From Chloroflexota bacterium (GTDB lineage Bacteria; Chloroflexota; Dehalococcoidia; Lucifugimonadales; UBA826), in NCBI GenBank assembly GCA_002718095.1, contig PBDP01000002.1, positions 183,963 through 196,927 of the forward strand: a DNA stretch of 12,965 nucleotides. The letters are read 5' to 3'. A model generated the notes under the pieces. It saw only the letters and a program-made list of their open reading frames with translations, was not told the origin of the DNA and ran no database searches. The position numbers were made by a program, and so were the translations under genes. Every line of letters starts with the position of its first letter. Position 1 is the stretch's first letter. Below are positions 1-7,733 of the stretch, piece after piece.

Positions 1-1
1 C

Positions 2-1333
2 CTGTCTTTAATAACAATTTTTTCGACGTTCATAATCTCGTTAAAAAACGAATTTAGTAAAGGGATAAGCCATAATAATATACGTCCATATTTATCAATT
101 CTTATACTACTTATAACTTTAACTCTACCTCAGTGGGCAGCATTTTCAGGAATATTGCAAAATACTTTTTTATTAAGCTGGAGCAATTTAATTCTTGTAT
201 CTGATAAAAATATAATAGGTATGCCCGAAGGGTTTGGAAATATTATTGCATTTACATTAATTGCAATAATGATATTAGGATCTATATTTATCGGTTATAA
301 ATGGAACTGGAAAACATGGTGGAAGTGTGCTCTTACTTTTTACACAATATGGGTATTAATTTATACCACTGGGTTCACCAACTTCATTGGTGGAATAAAA
401 TCAGGACTGTGGCAAAGTTTAGGTTACTGGATAGTTCAGCAAGGTGAAGGACGAGGAGGGCAACCGGAATACTATTATTTATTATTGACTGTTCTGTACG
501 AATATCTCCCATTATTTATATCAGTCATTGCCATAATATATCATTTCAAAAGACCTACAAAGTTTAGTGGGTTTTTGGTATATTGGGTATTAATTACCTT
601 TATTATTTATACAGTAGCCAGTGAAAAAATGCCGTGGCTACTTGTTAATATAGCTCTTCCTATGATTGTATTTTCAGGATACTTTACAGGAATAATATTT
701 GAAAAAATATTAAAGTATAGATTTACTAACAAGTCAAATACAATAATAGCTGCCGTAGTCATTATATTATTTTGTTTATCGGTAAGAACGTCATTAATTG
801 CAACATTTGTCAATTCAGACATTCCAAAAGAGATGTTAGTTTATACTCAAACATCACCTGATTTAAAAAAGAGTTTATCGATTATTGATGAAATAGACTC
901 CCAAAATGTTGGTCCCGAAATAAACATTTCTATTGACACTACTTCAGGATATACATGGCCTTGGGCATGGTATTTAAGAAATAGAGCAAACGTATCATAT
1001 GATAATTATAAAGAAGATATAGAATATGATTATGGCAAAATATTTATAATACATTCAGAAAACTCTAAGCCTGATAGACTGATAAAAAATATAAATGTAG
1101 TAAACATGCAACGAATACCTCATCGTTGGTGGTTCCCCGAAGAGACATATAGAGCACTAAGCTTAGCAAACCTAATACAAAAGAATGTAGATCCGAAAAA
1201 CTGGATTTACCCTATCCAATATTGGTTCAATCGATCCAATATCGGATATAAAATAGGGAGTGAAGATTTTTATATAATTTACCTTGAAGGATTTAAGGAA
1301 ATTAACTTGATATCTGACAAGATCAGGCAATAA
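2..1333 (+). CDS. TIGR03663/Agl23-like membrane protein, 5'-truncated by the window edge
   Basis: This is the C-terminal 443 residues of a polytopic membrane protein. The frame is open from base 2 with no stop, so the gene continues left of the window. The TTG at 155 lies inside a hydrophobic stretch, has no ribosome site and is not the start. About six or seven membrane segments are visible up to roughly base 800, followed by a soluble C-terminal domain of about 170 residues. Signature stretches are WIVQQGEGRGGQPEYYY (about 430-481), the SEKMPWLL segment (about 620-645) and RWWFPEETY (about 1125-1150). I recognise these from the TIGR03663 group, which is related to PMT/GT39-type lipid-linked sugar transferases and is annotated in archaea as flippase-associated Agl23. 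The catalytic N-terminal part lies outside the window, so activity cannot be judged. The stop is four bases before the next gene, which suggests co-transcription and a shared role in envelope glycan or glycolipid assembly (inference). Confidence 0.8.
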   Translation: MSLITIFSTFIISLKNEFSKGISHNNIRPYLSILILLITLTLPQWAAFSGILQNTFLLSWSNLILVSDKNIIGMPEGFGNIIAFTLIAIMILGSIFIGYKWNWKTWWKCALTFYTIWVLIYTTGFTNFIGGIKSGLWQSLGYWIVQQGEGRGGQPEYYYLLLTVLYEYLPLFISVIAIIYHFKRPTKFSGFLVYWVLITFIIYTVASEKMPWLLVNIALPMIVFSGYFTGIIFEKILKYRFTNKSNTIIAAVVIILFCLSVRTSLIATFVNSDIPKEMLVYTQTSPDLKKSLSIIDEIDSQNVGPEINISIDTTSGYTWPWAWYLRNRANVSYDNYKEDIEYDYGKIFIIHSENSKPDRLIKNINVVNMQRIPHRWWFPEETYRALSLANLIQKNVDPKNWIYPIQYWFNRSNIGYKIGSEDFYIIYLEGFKEINLISDKIRQ

Positions 1334-1337
1334 TTGA

Positions 1338-2654
1338 ATGAAAATAGCTATCATAGGGGCTGGGGCTACTGGGTTAGCAACTGCTTATTATTTATCAAAA
1401 AAAGAGCATAAAGTTACCATTTATGAATCCTCTAATTATATAGGGGGCCATGCTTCAACTTTTGAAATTAATGGAACTCCAATAGAACGTGCTTACCATC
1501 ATTGGTTCAGAAATGATTATGAAATTCTCCAATTATGTGAAGAAATCGGTTTATCCGATCAAATAGGTTGGCATAACTCCAAAGTTGGAACGTTATTTCA
1601 GGGGAAAATATATAACTTTAATTCCCCAATAGATATACTCAAATACACCCCCTTATCAATCATCGATAGATTTAAATTAGGCCTCTCAACACTAAAAATA
1701 CAACGAATAAAATCTTGGAAATATGTTGAAAATGTTACAGCTGTCGAATGGCTCAAAAAAAATGCCGGAGTACATGCATACAAGGCTTTTTGGGAACCAA
1801 TGCTAAGAGGTAAATTTGGTGAAGAATATTATAAAGAAATAGGAATGTCTTGGGTTTGGGGAAAAATACACACTAGGTTAGCATCTCGTAAAGGGATTAT
1901 GAGTAAGGAAAAATTGGGCTATCCTGTTGGAAGTTTTAAATTTTTCTTTGAGAAACTATATGAGAAAAATATTGCTCAAGGTGTTAACGTTCACTTATCA
2001 ACCCCCATAACAGAAATAATCTCTCAAGATAACAAAGTAAAAGGATTAAGAATCAATAAAAGTTCCAACTTAGAAAAATTTGATCGGATTATATGTACCC
2101 TACCGTCAGATATATTCCAAAAAATTGCTCCAGGTCTAAATAATACTTACATATCCAAACTTACATCTGTTGATTACATGTCTGCAATACTAGCAATCAT
2201 AGTTACCAACCAGCCCATAAGTGACAAGTATTGGATTAATATAGCAGATCGCGAAATCCCATTTTTAGGTGTGATAGAACATACAAATTTAATTTCTTCA
2301 TCTAATTATTCAAATAAAAATATAACTTACTTGACGAACTACACTACAAAATCAGACCCACTCTACAAGATGTCAGATCAAGAATTATTAAATGAATACA
2401 TTCCTCACATAAAAAAAATAAACCCTAATTTTAATCAGTCATGGATAGAAGAATATCATTATCATAAAATAGATAATGCACAACCCGTAATAAGGCCAAA
2501 TTATTCAAAAATAATCCCATCATATGAAACAAGTATAGAAAACTTATACTTGGCAAATACAACTCAGATATACCCAGAAGACAGGGGTACAAATTACAGT
2601 ATTCGGATGGCGATGGATATCGCAAAAATAATTGAAAAAAGCTATAATTTTTAA
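1338..2654 (+). CDS. FAD/NAD(P)-dependent oxidoreductase, amine-oxidase/protoporphyrinogen-oxidase fold
   Basis: This 438-residue flavoprotein carries an N-terminal Rossmann dinucleotide fingerprint, GAGATG at residues 7-12. The acidic residue E30 ends the second strand and is followed by G36-G37, as in FAD-binding amine oxidases, phytoene desaturases and UDP-galactopyranose mutase-like proteins. The C-terminal block at residues 407-421 (NTTQIYPEDRGTNYS) is the second FAD-contact region of a subgroup that I recall sitting beside glycosyltransferase genes. There is no signal peptide or membrane helix, so it is probably cytosolic. The ATG at 1338 lies four bases after the upstream stop with no clear Shine-Dalgarno site, so translation is probably coupled to that gene. 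The substrate cannot be read from sequence. A sugar, lipid or isoprenoid oxidation in envelope glycan synthesis is only a guess from the neighbour. True protoporphyrinogen oxidase is unlikely because no haem genes are nearby. Confidence 0.82.
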   Translation: MKIAIIGAGATGLATAYYLSKKEHKVTIYESSNYIGGHASTFEINGTPIERAYHHWFRNDYEILQLCEEIGLSDQIGWHNSKVGTLFQGKIYNFNSPIDILKYTPLSIIDRFKLGLSTLKIQRIKSWKYVENVTAVEWLKKNAGVHAYKAFWEPMLRGKFGEEYYKEIGMSWVWGKIHTRLASRKGIMSKEKLGYPVGSFKFFFEKLYEKNIAQGVNVHLSTPITEIISQDNKVKGLRINKSSNLEKFDRIICTLPSDIFQKIAPGLNNTYISKLTSVDYMSAILAIIVTNQPISDKYWINIADREIPFLGVIEHTNLISSSNYSNKNITYLTNYTTKSDPLYKMSDQELLNEYIPHIKKINPNFNQSWIEEYHYHKIDNAQPVIRPNYSKIIPSYETSIENLYLANTTQIYPEDRGTNYSIRMAMDIAKIIEKSYNF

Positions 2655-2667
2655 ATAGGAAAGTGAA

Positions 2668-2696
2668 TTGTTCATATGTATTCACTGTGCTATGAT
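2668..2696 (+). promoter_or_regulatory. Sigma-70-type promoter for the nuoEFG-like operon
   Basis: The -35 element TTGTTC (2668-2673) and the -10 element TATGAT (2691-2696) are separated by exactly 17 bases. A TG one base before the -10 gives an extended -10. The predicted transcription start is near 2703, leaving a leader of about 30 bases to the TTG at 2733. It lies in the 78-base gap after the upstream stop, where no GC-rich terminator hairpin is visible, so read-through from upstream is also possible. The call is by eye. Confidence 0.6.
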
Positions 2697-2722
2697 TTCT
2701 GCGTGTTTTAAAAAGAGTGCTT

Positions 2723-2727
2723 GAGGT
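2723..2727 (+). promoter_or_regulatory. Shine-Dalgarno site deciding the nuoE start
   Basis: GAGGT at 2723-2727 lies five bases before the TTG at 2733. The alternative in-frame TTG at 2721 overlaps this motif and has only a weak AAGAG three bases upstream of it. The site therefore favours initiation at 2733. Confidence 0.55.
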
Positions 2728-2732
2728 CTTCT

Positions 2733-3221
2733 TTGACTACTAAAAATAAAAAACTTCTAGATGATATAGAAGAAGCAATTAAGTCTCAAAAGAGACCAAC
2801 CATAACCGTGCTGTCTTCACTTTTAGCAATACAGGATCATATAGGATACATACCAGATGAAGCTATAACAGCTGTTGCAACATCGTTAAAAACATCCAAA
2901 AACGCTGTTTTCAACGTAGCTTCTTTTTACCCTAATTTCAGGTTTACTCCACCTAACACTAATTCCGTAGAAGTTTGTTGGGGACCTACTTGTCACTTGT
3001 TAGGAGCCTCAAAAATATTAGAAAATATATTAAAAATCCTCAATATAGAAGAAGAAGGGGATACGGAAGACGGAAAAATATCATTTAGATTTAATACTTG
3101 CCTAGGGGCTTGTTCTCAAGGTCCTGTAATAAGTGTAAATCATGAATTATTTGGAAATATGACATCCTCTGAAGCAACTGCTCTAATAAATAAATTACCC
3201 AATAGTAAAACAAAACATTAA
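2733..3221 (+). CDS. nuoE: NADH dehydrogenase subunit E-like, thioredoxin-fold [2Fe-2S] protein
   Basis: This 162-residue NuoE/HydC-family subunit carries the N1a-type [2Fe-2S] cluster that takes electrons from the FMN of NuoF in the cytoplasm. A helical N-terminal half (residues 1-65) is followed by the thioredoxin-like ferredoxin domain. All four ligands are present: C82 and C87 in CWGPTC (CX4C), and C123 and C127 in CLGAC (CX3C). The VASFYPNFRF stretch near residues 62-71 corresponds to the family's conserved VASFY region. Length is normal for the family. I start it at TTG 2733, where GAGGT gives good spacing. TTG 2721 would add four residues (166 aa). The gene opens the redox operon, with nuoF 18 bases downstream. 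The TTG start may hold its translation below that of nuoF (inference). Confidence 0.93.
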   Translation: MTTKNKKLLDDIEEAIKSQKRPTITVLSSLLAIQDHIGYIPDEAITAVATSLKTSKNAVFNVASFYPNFRFTPPNTNSVEVCWGPTCHLLGASKILENILKILNIEEEGDTEDGKISFRFNTCLGACSQGPVISVNHELFGNMTSSEATALINKLPNSKTKH

Positions 3222-3239
3222 GAAAAGTGGACTTTAAAT

Positions 3240-4997
3240 ATGCCTCAAAGTAACTATCAAGATTTACAAAATAAATCGAAGAAACATTGGGAAGAATTAA
3301 CCAATGGCGCAGTTCCATTAATCAGAATAGGAAGTGCTATGTGCGGGCATGCTTCTGGCGCTTTCAGAATATCCAATAAATTTAAATCTTTGATAAATGA
3401 TAAATCATTAGAAGTTAATTTAAATCATGTAGGCTGTTTGGGATTATGTTATGCCGAACCAATTGTAGAAGTTAAAAAAGAAAATCACCCGAGAGTATTC
3501 TTTAGAAATGTGTCTGAAGATGATGTAGAAGAAATAATAACCTCATACATTATAGGTGACACGATTCCGGATGTTGGAATTTTAGGGTTTTTAGGGAATG
3601 AAGATATCAACTTGCCCGCTCCATCATTAGATCAAATTCCAGGCATATCTTTACAAAAACGGATTGCCTTAAGAAATGCTGGTCATATTGATCCGTCAGA
3701 TGTATTGCAATACATAGCCAATGACGGATATTCAGGACTTCACAAAGCTTTAACTTCAATGGAACCTTCCGATGTCATAGATGAAGTCAAAAATTCAGGA
3801 TTACGAGGCCGTGGTGGAGCAGCATTTTCAACTGGTTTAAAGTGGAGTTTTATGGTTAATTCCCCCGGACCAACAAAGTATATTTTATGTAATTGCGAAG
3901 AAGGCGATCCGGGCGCATATAACGATAAAGGAATTTTGGAGAGTGATCCTTATACTCTAATCGAAGGCTTAACTATTGCCGGATATGCTACTGGAGCATC
4001 AAATGGAATAGTTTTTATTAGACATGGGCATGATGGCCCCATAGACAGAACTGAACAAGCAATATCTCAGGCATATGAATATGGCCTTTTAGGCAAAAAC
4101 ATATTTGGTAGTGATTTCAGTTTTGACATAGAGGTATCCTTAACAGGAGAATCCTATGTTGCCGGAGAGGAAACTGCTCTTATGGAGGCTGTAGAAGGCA
4201 AGAGATCAATGCCTAGATATAGACCTCCGTTCCCAGCTGCATATGGAGTATGGGGAAAACCTAGTACTATTAACAATGTAAAATCACTCTCATACGCACC
4301 TGAAATAATTTCAAAAGGTTCCAAATGGTTTTCCAAAATTGGAGTCGAAAAAAGTACAGGCACTGCGATAGTATGTTTGAGTGGAGAAATTAATAACCCT
4401 GGACTATATGAAGTCCCAATGGGAATGACATTAGGTCAAGTTATTGATGATTTAGGTGGTGGTATCTCTAAAAACAGAACACTAAAGTTATTACAAACTG
4501 GAGGTCCTTTAGGTGGAGTTTTAGGGCCTGATAGCAAAGATATCCATATTGATTTTGATGAAATGAGAGCTGCAGGAGCTATATTTGGATCAGGCGGAAT
4601 TATAGTAGGTAGTGAAACCGTTTGTGCAGTGGATCTTACAAGAGTACTAGTTGCATTTTGTCAATTTGAATCATGTGGTAAATGCTTCCCCTGTAGACTT
4701 GGAATGGAACATCTTTTAGAAGTTATAGAAAGAATAGCAAACTTTGAAAGCGAACCTAGTGACATAGAACTTATGAGCAGTGTTGGAAAAACGATGGAAT
4801 CAGGATCATTATGTGGACACGGCCAGTTAGGATTTGGGCCAATTAGATCAGCAATGTCTCATTTTAAGGATGACTTTGAAGCTCATTTAATTGATAAAAC
4901 TTGTCCAACTGGAAGTTGTTTGAATTCAAAAATTACCCCAAAAAACACAAGACCTTACGCAACTGATTATGTACCTGAATTAGTCAAGGAGACATAA
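3240..4997 (+). CDS. nuoF: NADH dehydrogenase subunit F-like, with fused N-terminal [2Fe-2S] thioredoxin-like domain
   Basis: This 585-residue flavoprotein oxidises NAD(P)H with FMN and passes electrons to FeS clusters. It is longer than plain NuoF (about 430-450 aa) because residues 25-105 form a thioredoxin-like domain (C35, C66, C70), as in HydB/HndC-type subunits. The FMN/NADH domain follows, with GLRGRGGAAFSTG at about 187-199, CNCEEGDPGAYNDK at 217-230 and GEETALMEAVEGKR at 309-322. An SLBB-like segment (about 375-430) comes next. The N3-type [4Fe-4S] motif is C479-GK-C482-FP-C485, with C525 as fourth ligand. The tail contains CPTGSC (555-560), which in longer relatives precedes a ferredoxin module. 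Here the protein stops about 25 residues later. The usual first Cys of the thioredoxin-like cluster appears to be I30. The stop codon directly abuts the next start, so translation is probably coupled. It could equally be the flavin subunit of a hydrogenase or formate-dehydrogenase-like complex, but no hydrogenase is visible. Confidence 0.93.
   Translation: MPQSNYQDLQNKSKKHWEELTNGAVPLIRIGSAMCGHASGAFRISNKFKSLINDKSLEVNLNHVGCLGLCYAEPIVEVKKENHPRVFFRNVSEDDVEEIITSYIIGDTIPDVGILGFLGNEDINLPAPSLDQIPGISLQKRIALRNAGHIDPSDVLQYIANDGYSGLHKALTSMEPSDVIDEVKNSGLRGRGGAAFSTGLKWSFMVNSPGPTKYILCNCEEGDPGAYNDKGILESDPYTLIEGLTIAGYATGASNGIVFIRHGHDGPIDRTEQAISQAYEYGLLGKNIFGSDFSFDIEVSLTGESYVAGEETALMEAVEGKRSMPRYRPPFPAAYGVWGKPSTINNVKSLSYAPEIISKGSKWFSKIGVEKSTGTAIVCLSGEINNPGLYEVPMGMTLGQVIDDLGGGISKNRTLKLLQTGGPLGGVLGPDSKDIHIDFDEMRAAGAIFGSGGIIVGSETVCAVDLTRVLVAFCQFESCGKCFPCRLGMEHLLEVIERIANFESEPSDIELMSSVGKTMESGSLCGHGQLGFGPIRSAMSHFKDDFEAHLIDKTCPTGSCLNSKITPKNTRPYATDYVPELVKET
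4986..4992 (+). promoter_or_regulatory. Strong Shine-Dalgarno site for the NuoG-like gene, inside nuoF
   Basis: AAGGAGA lies within the last codons of nuoF, five bases before the ATG at 4998. This is the best ribosome site in the operon and fixes the start, which directly follows the nuoF TAA. Confidence 0.6.
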
Positions 4998-7682
4998 ATG
5001 TCCGACAAAGTTAACTTATCCATAGACGGAGTAGAAATACAAGCTGAACCTGGTAGTATGATCATTCAGGCTGCAATGGATAACGGGATGTATATTCCAT
5101 ATCTGTGTTACTACCCAGGTATGAAACCGTATGGGGCATGTCGCATGTGTGTAGTTAAGGCCGAAACCCCTATGCCTGATGGTTCATTCAGACCTTTACC
5201 TGGAAATCCAGCTTCTTGTACAACTCCTATCTCCGAAGGAATGAGAGTAGAAACTAATACTGAAGGGTTGGTTGATTTGCGAAAAGGCGTTATGGATCTA
5301 TTAATATCAGAACACCCACACGGGTGCCTGAATTGTCATAGGATAGATCTATGTGGTCCTACTGATGTTTGCCTTAGGCACGTTACCGTAAAAGATCGTT
5401 GTGTAACATGCCCTAAAAATGAACGTTGTGAACTGAAGGATACAGTTAGGTACATGGAGATGGATTTAACCACATCATTAACCTATAACAATAGACATCT
5501 ACCATTAGAAGTCAAGGATCCATACATTGATATGGATATGAATCTATGCATAGTATGTGCAAGATGTGTTAGGGCATGTGATGAAATCAGAAATGATCAA
5601 GCAATAACACTAAAGGAACGATCTGGACGCAGCATCATAGGAACAGCAAATGGTACATCTCTTCTAGAATCTGGATGTGAATTTTGCGGTGCATGTATAG
5701 ACGTCTGTCCAACTGGTGCCTTAGTTGAGAAAGATAATAAATGGGATAAAGCAGTAAAAACAGTAACCTCAACTTGTCCTCATTGCCCAGGTGGTTGCCA
5801 GATAGATATAAACGTTAATAAAAGAGATAAAATAATACGATCAATACCTGTATTAGAAGCAGAGGCAAATAAAGGGCAAACATGTTTCAAAGGTAAATTT
5901 GGAATAGAATCTCCTATTGCGAAAAAGCGTTTAACAAAGCCTTTAGTGAGAAAAAATGGAATTTTAGAAGAATCAAATTGGCCTGAAGCACTTGATTATG
6001 TTGCAAAAACATTGTCAAAATATCAAGGGTCAGAATATGCCCTAATAACATCTCATGACAATACAAATGAAGAACATTATATTGCTCAAAAGTTTGCTCG
6101 TGAAGTAATGAGATCTTCTAATATAGACGTCAATTCTAATAATAAACCCAGTCTTGTAGATGCGGTTTCTGAAAGCATAGGCATTCAAGGAGCAACTGGT
6201 CGAATATGGGAACTATTAAGTTCTGATTGTATATTGGTTGTTGGCTCAAACATGACTGAAGAACAAAATATAGCATCAATTCCTATAAAACAAGCTGTGG
6301 CAAAAGGATCAAAGTTAATTGTTATAGACCAAAGAGAAACAGAATTAACAAGATATGCAGATATTTGGCTACGTCCAAACATAGATTCAGAGACATTTTT
6401 AATCGGAGCGTTAATTAGAACCATAATGGATGAGTCTTTGGAGGATCACAATTTTATAATAGATTCTTGTACAGGCTTCACTAAATTCAGAAAAACGATA
6501 TGGGATTTTGATATATTAAAAATATCTGAAATTACCGGAATACCAGAAGAGCAAATAAGAGATACAGGCCGAATGTTCGCAAAAGCTAAATCATCATCAG
6601 TCTTATACGGTTTAGAAACAACTTCCACTAATCTACAAAAAGATTGCTCACATGCCCTCGTAAATTTGTCTCTGCTAACAGGAAATGTAGGAGAAAATGC
6701 TGGTGGGATTTACCCACTTTTTACAGGAACCAATGAGCAGGGAGCAAAAGACATGGGAGTGTCTCCATTCTACAATCCTGGATATACACCTGTTAAAAAG
6801 CGTGGCTCAGAAATATCTGAAATAATATCTGGAATCAATGATAATACTATTAAAGTATTACATGTTATTGGTGACTCAATAAGTTCAGGCAATCAATATA
6901 TCTCTGATAACACAGAGTCAATATTAACAAATGCAGATTTTGTTATAAATCACTCCGTATATGAAAATGATATCAGTCAGAATGCAGATGTTGTATTTCC
7001 TTCATTTCACTATACGGAAAAATCAGGCACATATACAAATTTGGAAAGAAGGATTCATAAAGTCCAACAAGTTAATTCTTCAGAATCTGAAGCTGATGAT
7101 GACTGGAGAATATTGACCCAATTAGCGAAAAGAATGAACTCAAATGATTTTGAATTCATAGATTCCAATTCAATACTAAACGAAATAATTCAAGTAGTTC
7201 CACAATATAAAAATGTTGTTCCAGAATCTATCGATGTAAAAGGAATTATATGGGAACCCGTAAATCATATTGGGAAATACAAATTTACAGCTATTGATTT
7301 AGAAAAGGATTTTTCAGGCATTGATGATGAGGCCGAATACCCTTTAACCTTCGCACCGGGAAGAGTATTGATTGACTTAGATAGAGATGCAGAAATAATA
7401 ACCGAAAAGAGTAGAAATAAAATAACACGCTCTACCATAATAGAGATAAGTACAGAAGATGCTAAAATCTCAAATATAACTGAAGGTGATGAAATCAAAC
7501 TTGTAGGAGATGAGTTTGAGTTATCAGGTAAAGCGCACATTAACGGGTTGCAAAGAGGCATAGTTTCTTCAACGTCATTGTTTGGAAATTTAATTGAACA
7601 AATTGCCTCAAGCAATGATCCAAATAAGATTAGTAATATGGAGAAACTTTCTCTAAGAAAGGTTAAGATTGTAAGAGAATAA
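4998..7682 (+). CDS. nuoG: NuoG-like / formate-dehydrogenase-alpha-like iron-sulfur subunit with a degenerate molybdopterin active site
   Basis: This 894-residue electron-transfer subunit is built like NuoG and NAD-linked formate dehydrogenase alpha. In order: a [2Fe-2S] domain (C37, C48, C51, C74); a His-Cys region (H106, C110, C113, C119) followed by further cysteines C125, C135, C138 and C144; a 2x[4Fe-4S] ferredoxin region (C184, C187, C190, C194; C227, C230, C233, C237); a [4Fe-4S] motif (C260, C263, C267, C296); a molybdopterin-oxidoreductase fold (about 310-720); and a C-terminal dinucleotide-binding-like domain (about 780-890). Manual alignment with E. coli FdhF puts N381, N382 and F575 where the catalytic Sec/Cys, His and Arg should be, so formate oxidation is unlikely. 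There is no in-frame Sec codon. It probably conducts electrons from NuoF to a partner. Whether it binds a molybdopterin cofactor cannot be told. Automatic pipelines may call it formate dehydrogenase. I consider that misleading. Confidence 0.9.
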   Translation: MSDKVNLSIDGVEIQAEPGSMIIQAAMDNGMYIPYLCYYPGMKPYGACRMCVVKAETPMPDGSFRPLPGNPASCTTPISEGMRVETNTEGLVDLRKGVMDLLISEHPHGCLNCHRIDLCGPTDVCLRHVTVKDRCVTCPKNERCELKDTVRYMEMDLTTSLTYNNRHLPLEVKDPYIDMDMNLCIVCARCVRACDEIRNDQAITLKERSGRSIIGTANGTSLLESGCEFCGACIDVCPTGALVEKDNKWDKAVKTVTSTCPHCPGGCQIDINVNKRDKIIRSIPVLEAEANKGQTCFKGKFGIESPIAKKRLTKPLVRKNGILEESNWPEALDYVAKTLSKYQGSEYALITSHDNTNEEHYIAQKFAREVMRSSNIDVNSNNKPSLVDAVSESIGIQGATGRIWELLSSDCILVVGSNMTEEQNIASIPIKQAVAKGSKLIVIDQRETELTRYADIWLRPNIDSETFLIGALIRTIMDESLEDHNFIIDSCTGFTKFRKTIWDFDILKISEITGIPEEQIRDTGRMFAKAKSSSVLYGLETTSTNLQKDCSHALVNLSLLTGNVGENAGGIYPLFTGTNEQGAKDMGVSPFYNPGYTPVKKRGSEISEIISGINDNTIKVLHVIGDSISSGNQYISDNTESILTNADFVINHSVYENDISQNADVVFPSFHYTEKSGTYTNLERRIHKVQQVNSSESEADDDWRILTQLAKRMNSNDFEFIDSNSILNEIIQVVPQYKNVVPESIDVKGIIWEPVNHIGKYKFTAIDLEKDFSGIDDEAEYPLTFAPGRVLIDLDRDAEIITEKSRNKITRSTIIEISTEDAKISNITEGDEIKLVGDEFELSGKAHINGLQRGIVSSTSLFGNLIEQIASSNDPNKISNMEKLSLRKVKIVRE

Positions 7683-7696
7683 TATTTTAATTTAGG

Positions 7697-7728
7697 TATA
7701 TATCATAAATATATAATTAAACTGAGGA
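7697..7728 (+). promoter_or_regulatory. Leader of the ferredoxin reductase gene: AT inverted repeat, possible -10 and ribosome site
   Basis: The 51-base gap holds a perfect 7-bp inverted repeat, TATATAT at 7697-7703 and ATATATA at 7709-7715, with a 5-base loop. A TATAAT at 7712-7717 overlaps its right arm. No convincing -35 is seen at the right distance. A clear ribosome site, GAGGA (7724-7728), is five bases before the ATG at 7734. The overlap of a -10-like hexamer with a dyad would suit an internal promoter or operator, but all-A/T dyads arise easily in this genome, so only the ribosome site is firm. Confidence 0.3.
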
Positions 7729-7733
7729 ATCAA

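Noticed and set aside
155-157. TTG at 155 as the start of the first gene
   Set aside because: The frame stays open to the left edge, the upstream codons encode hydrophobic membrane-type sequence, and no ribosome site precedes the TTG.
7265-7615. 116-codon open frame on - inside the NuoG-like gene
   Set aside because: It is antisense to a well-supported conserved domain, with no ribosome site or family match. Long chance frames are expected antisense to AT-rich coding DNA. The same applies to the minus frame at 9507-9839 inside mutS.
4998-7682. Formate dehydrogenase alpha subunit as the function of the NuoG-like gene
   Set aside because: The domain order fits, but the positions of the catalytic Sec/Cys, His and Arg hold Asn, Asn and Phe, and there is no in-frame TGA for selenocysteine.
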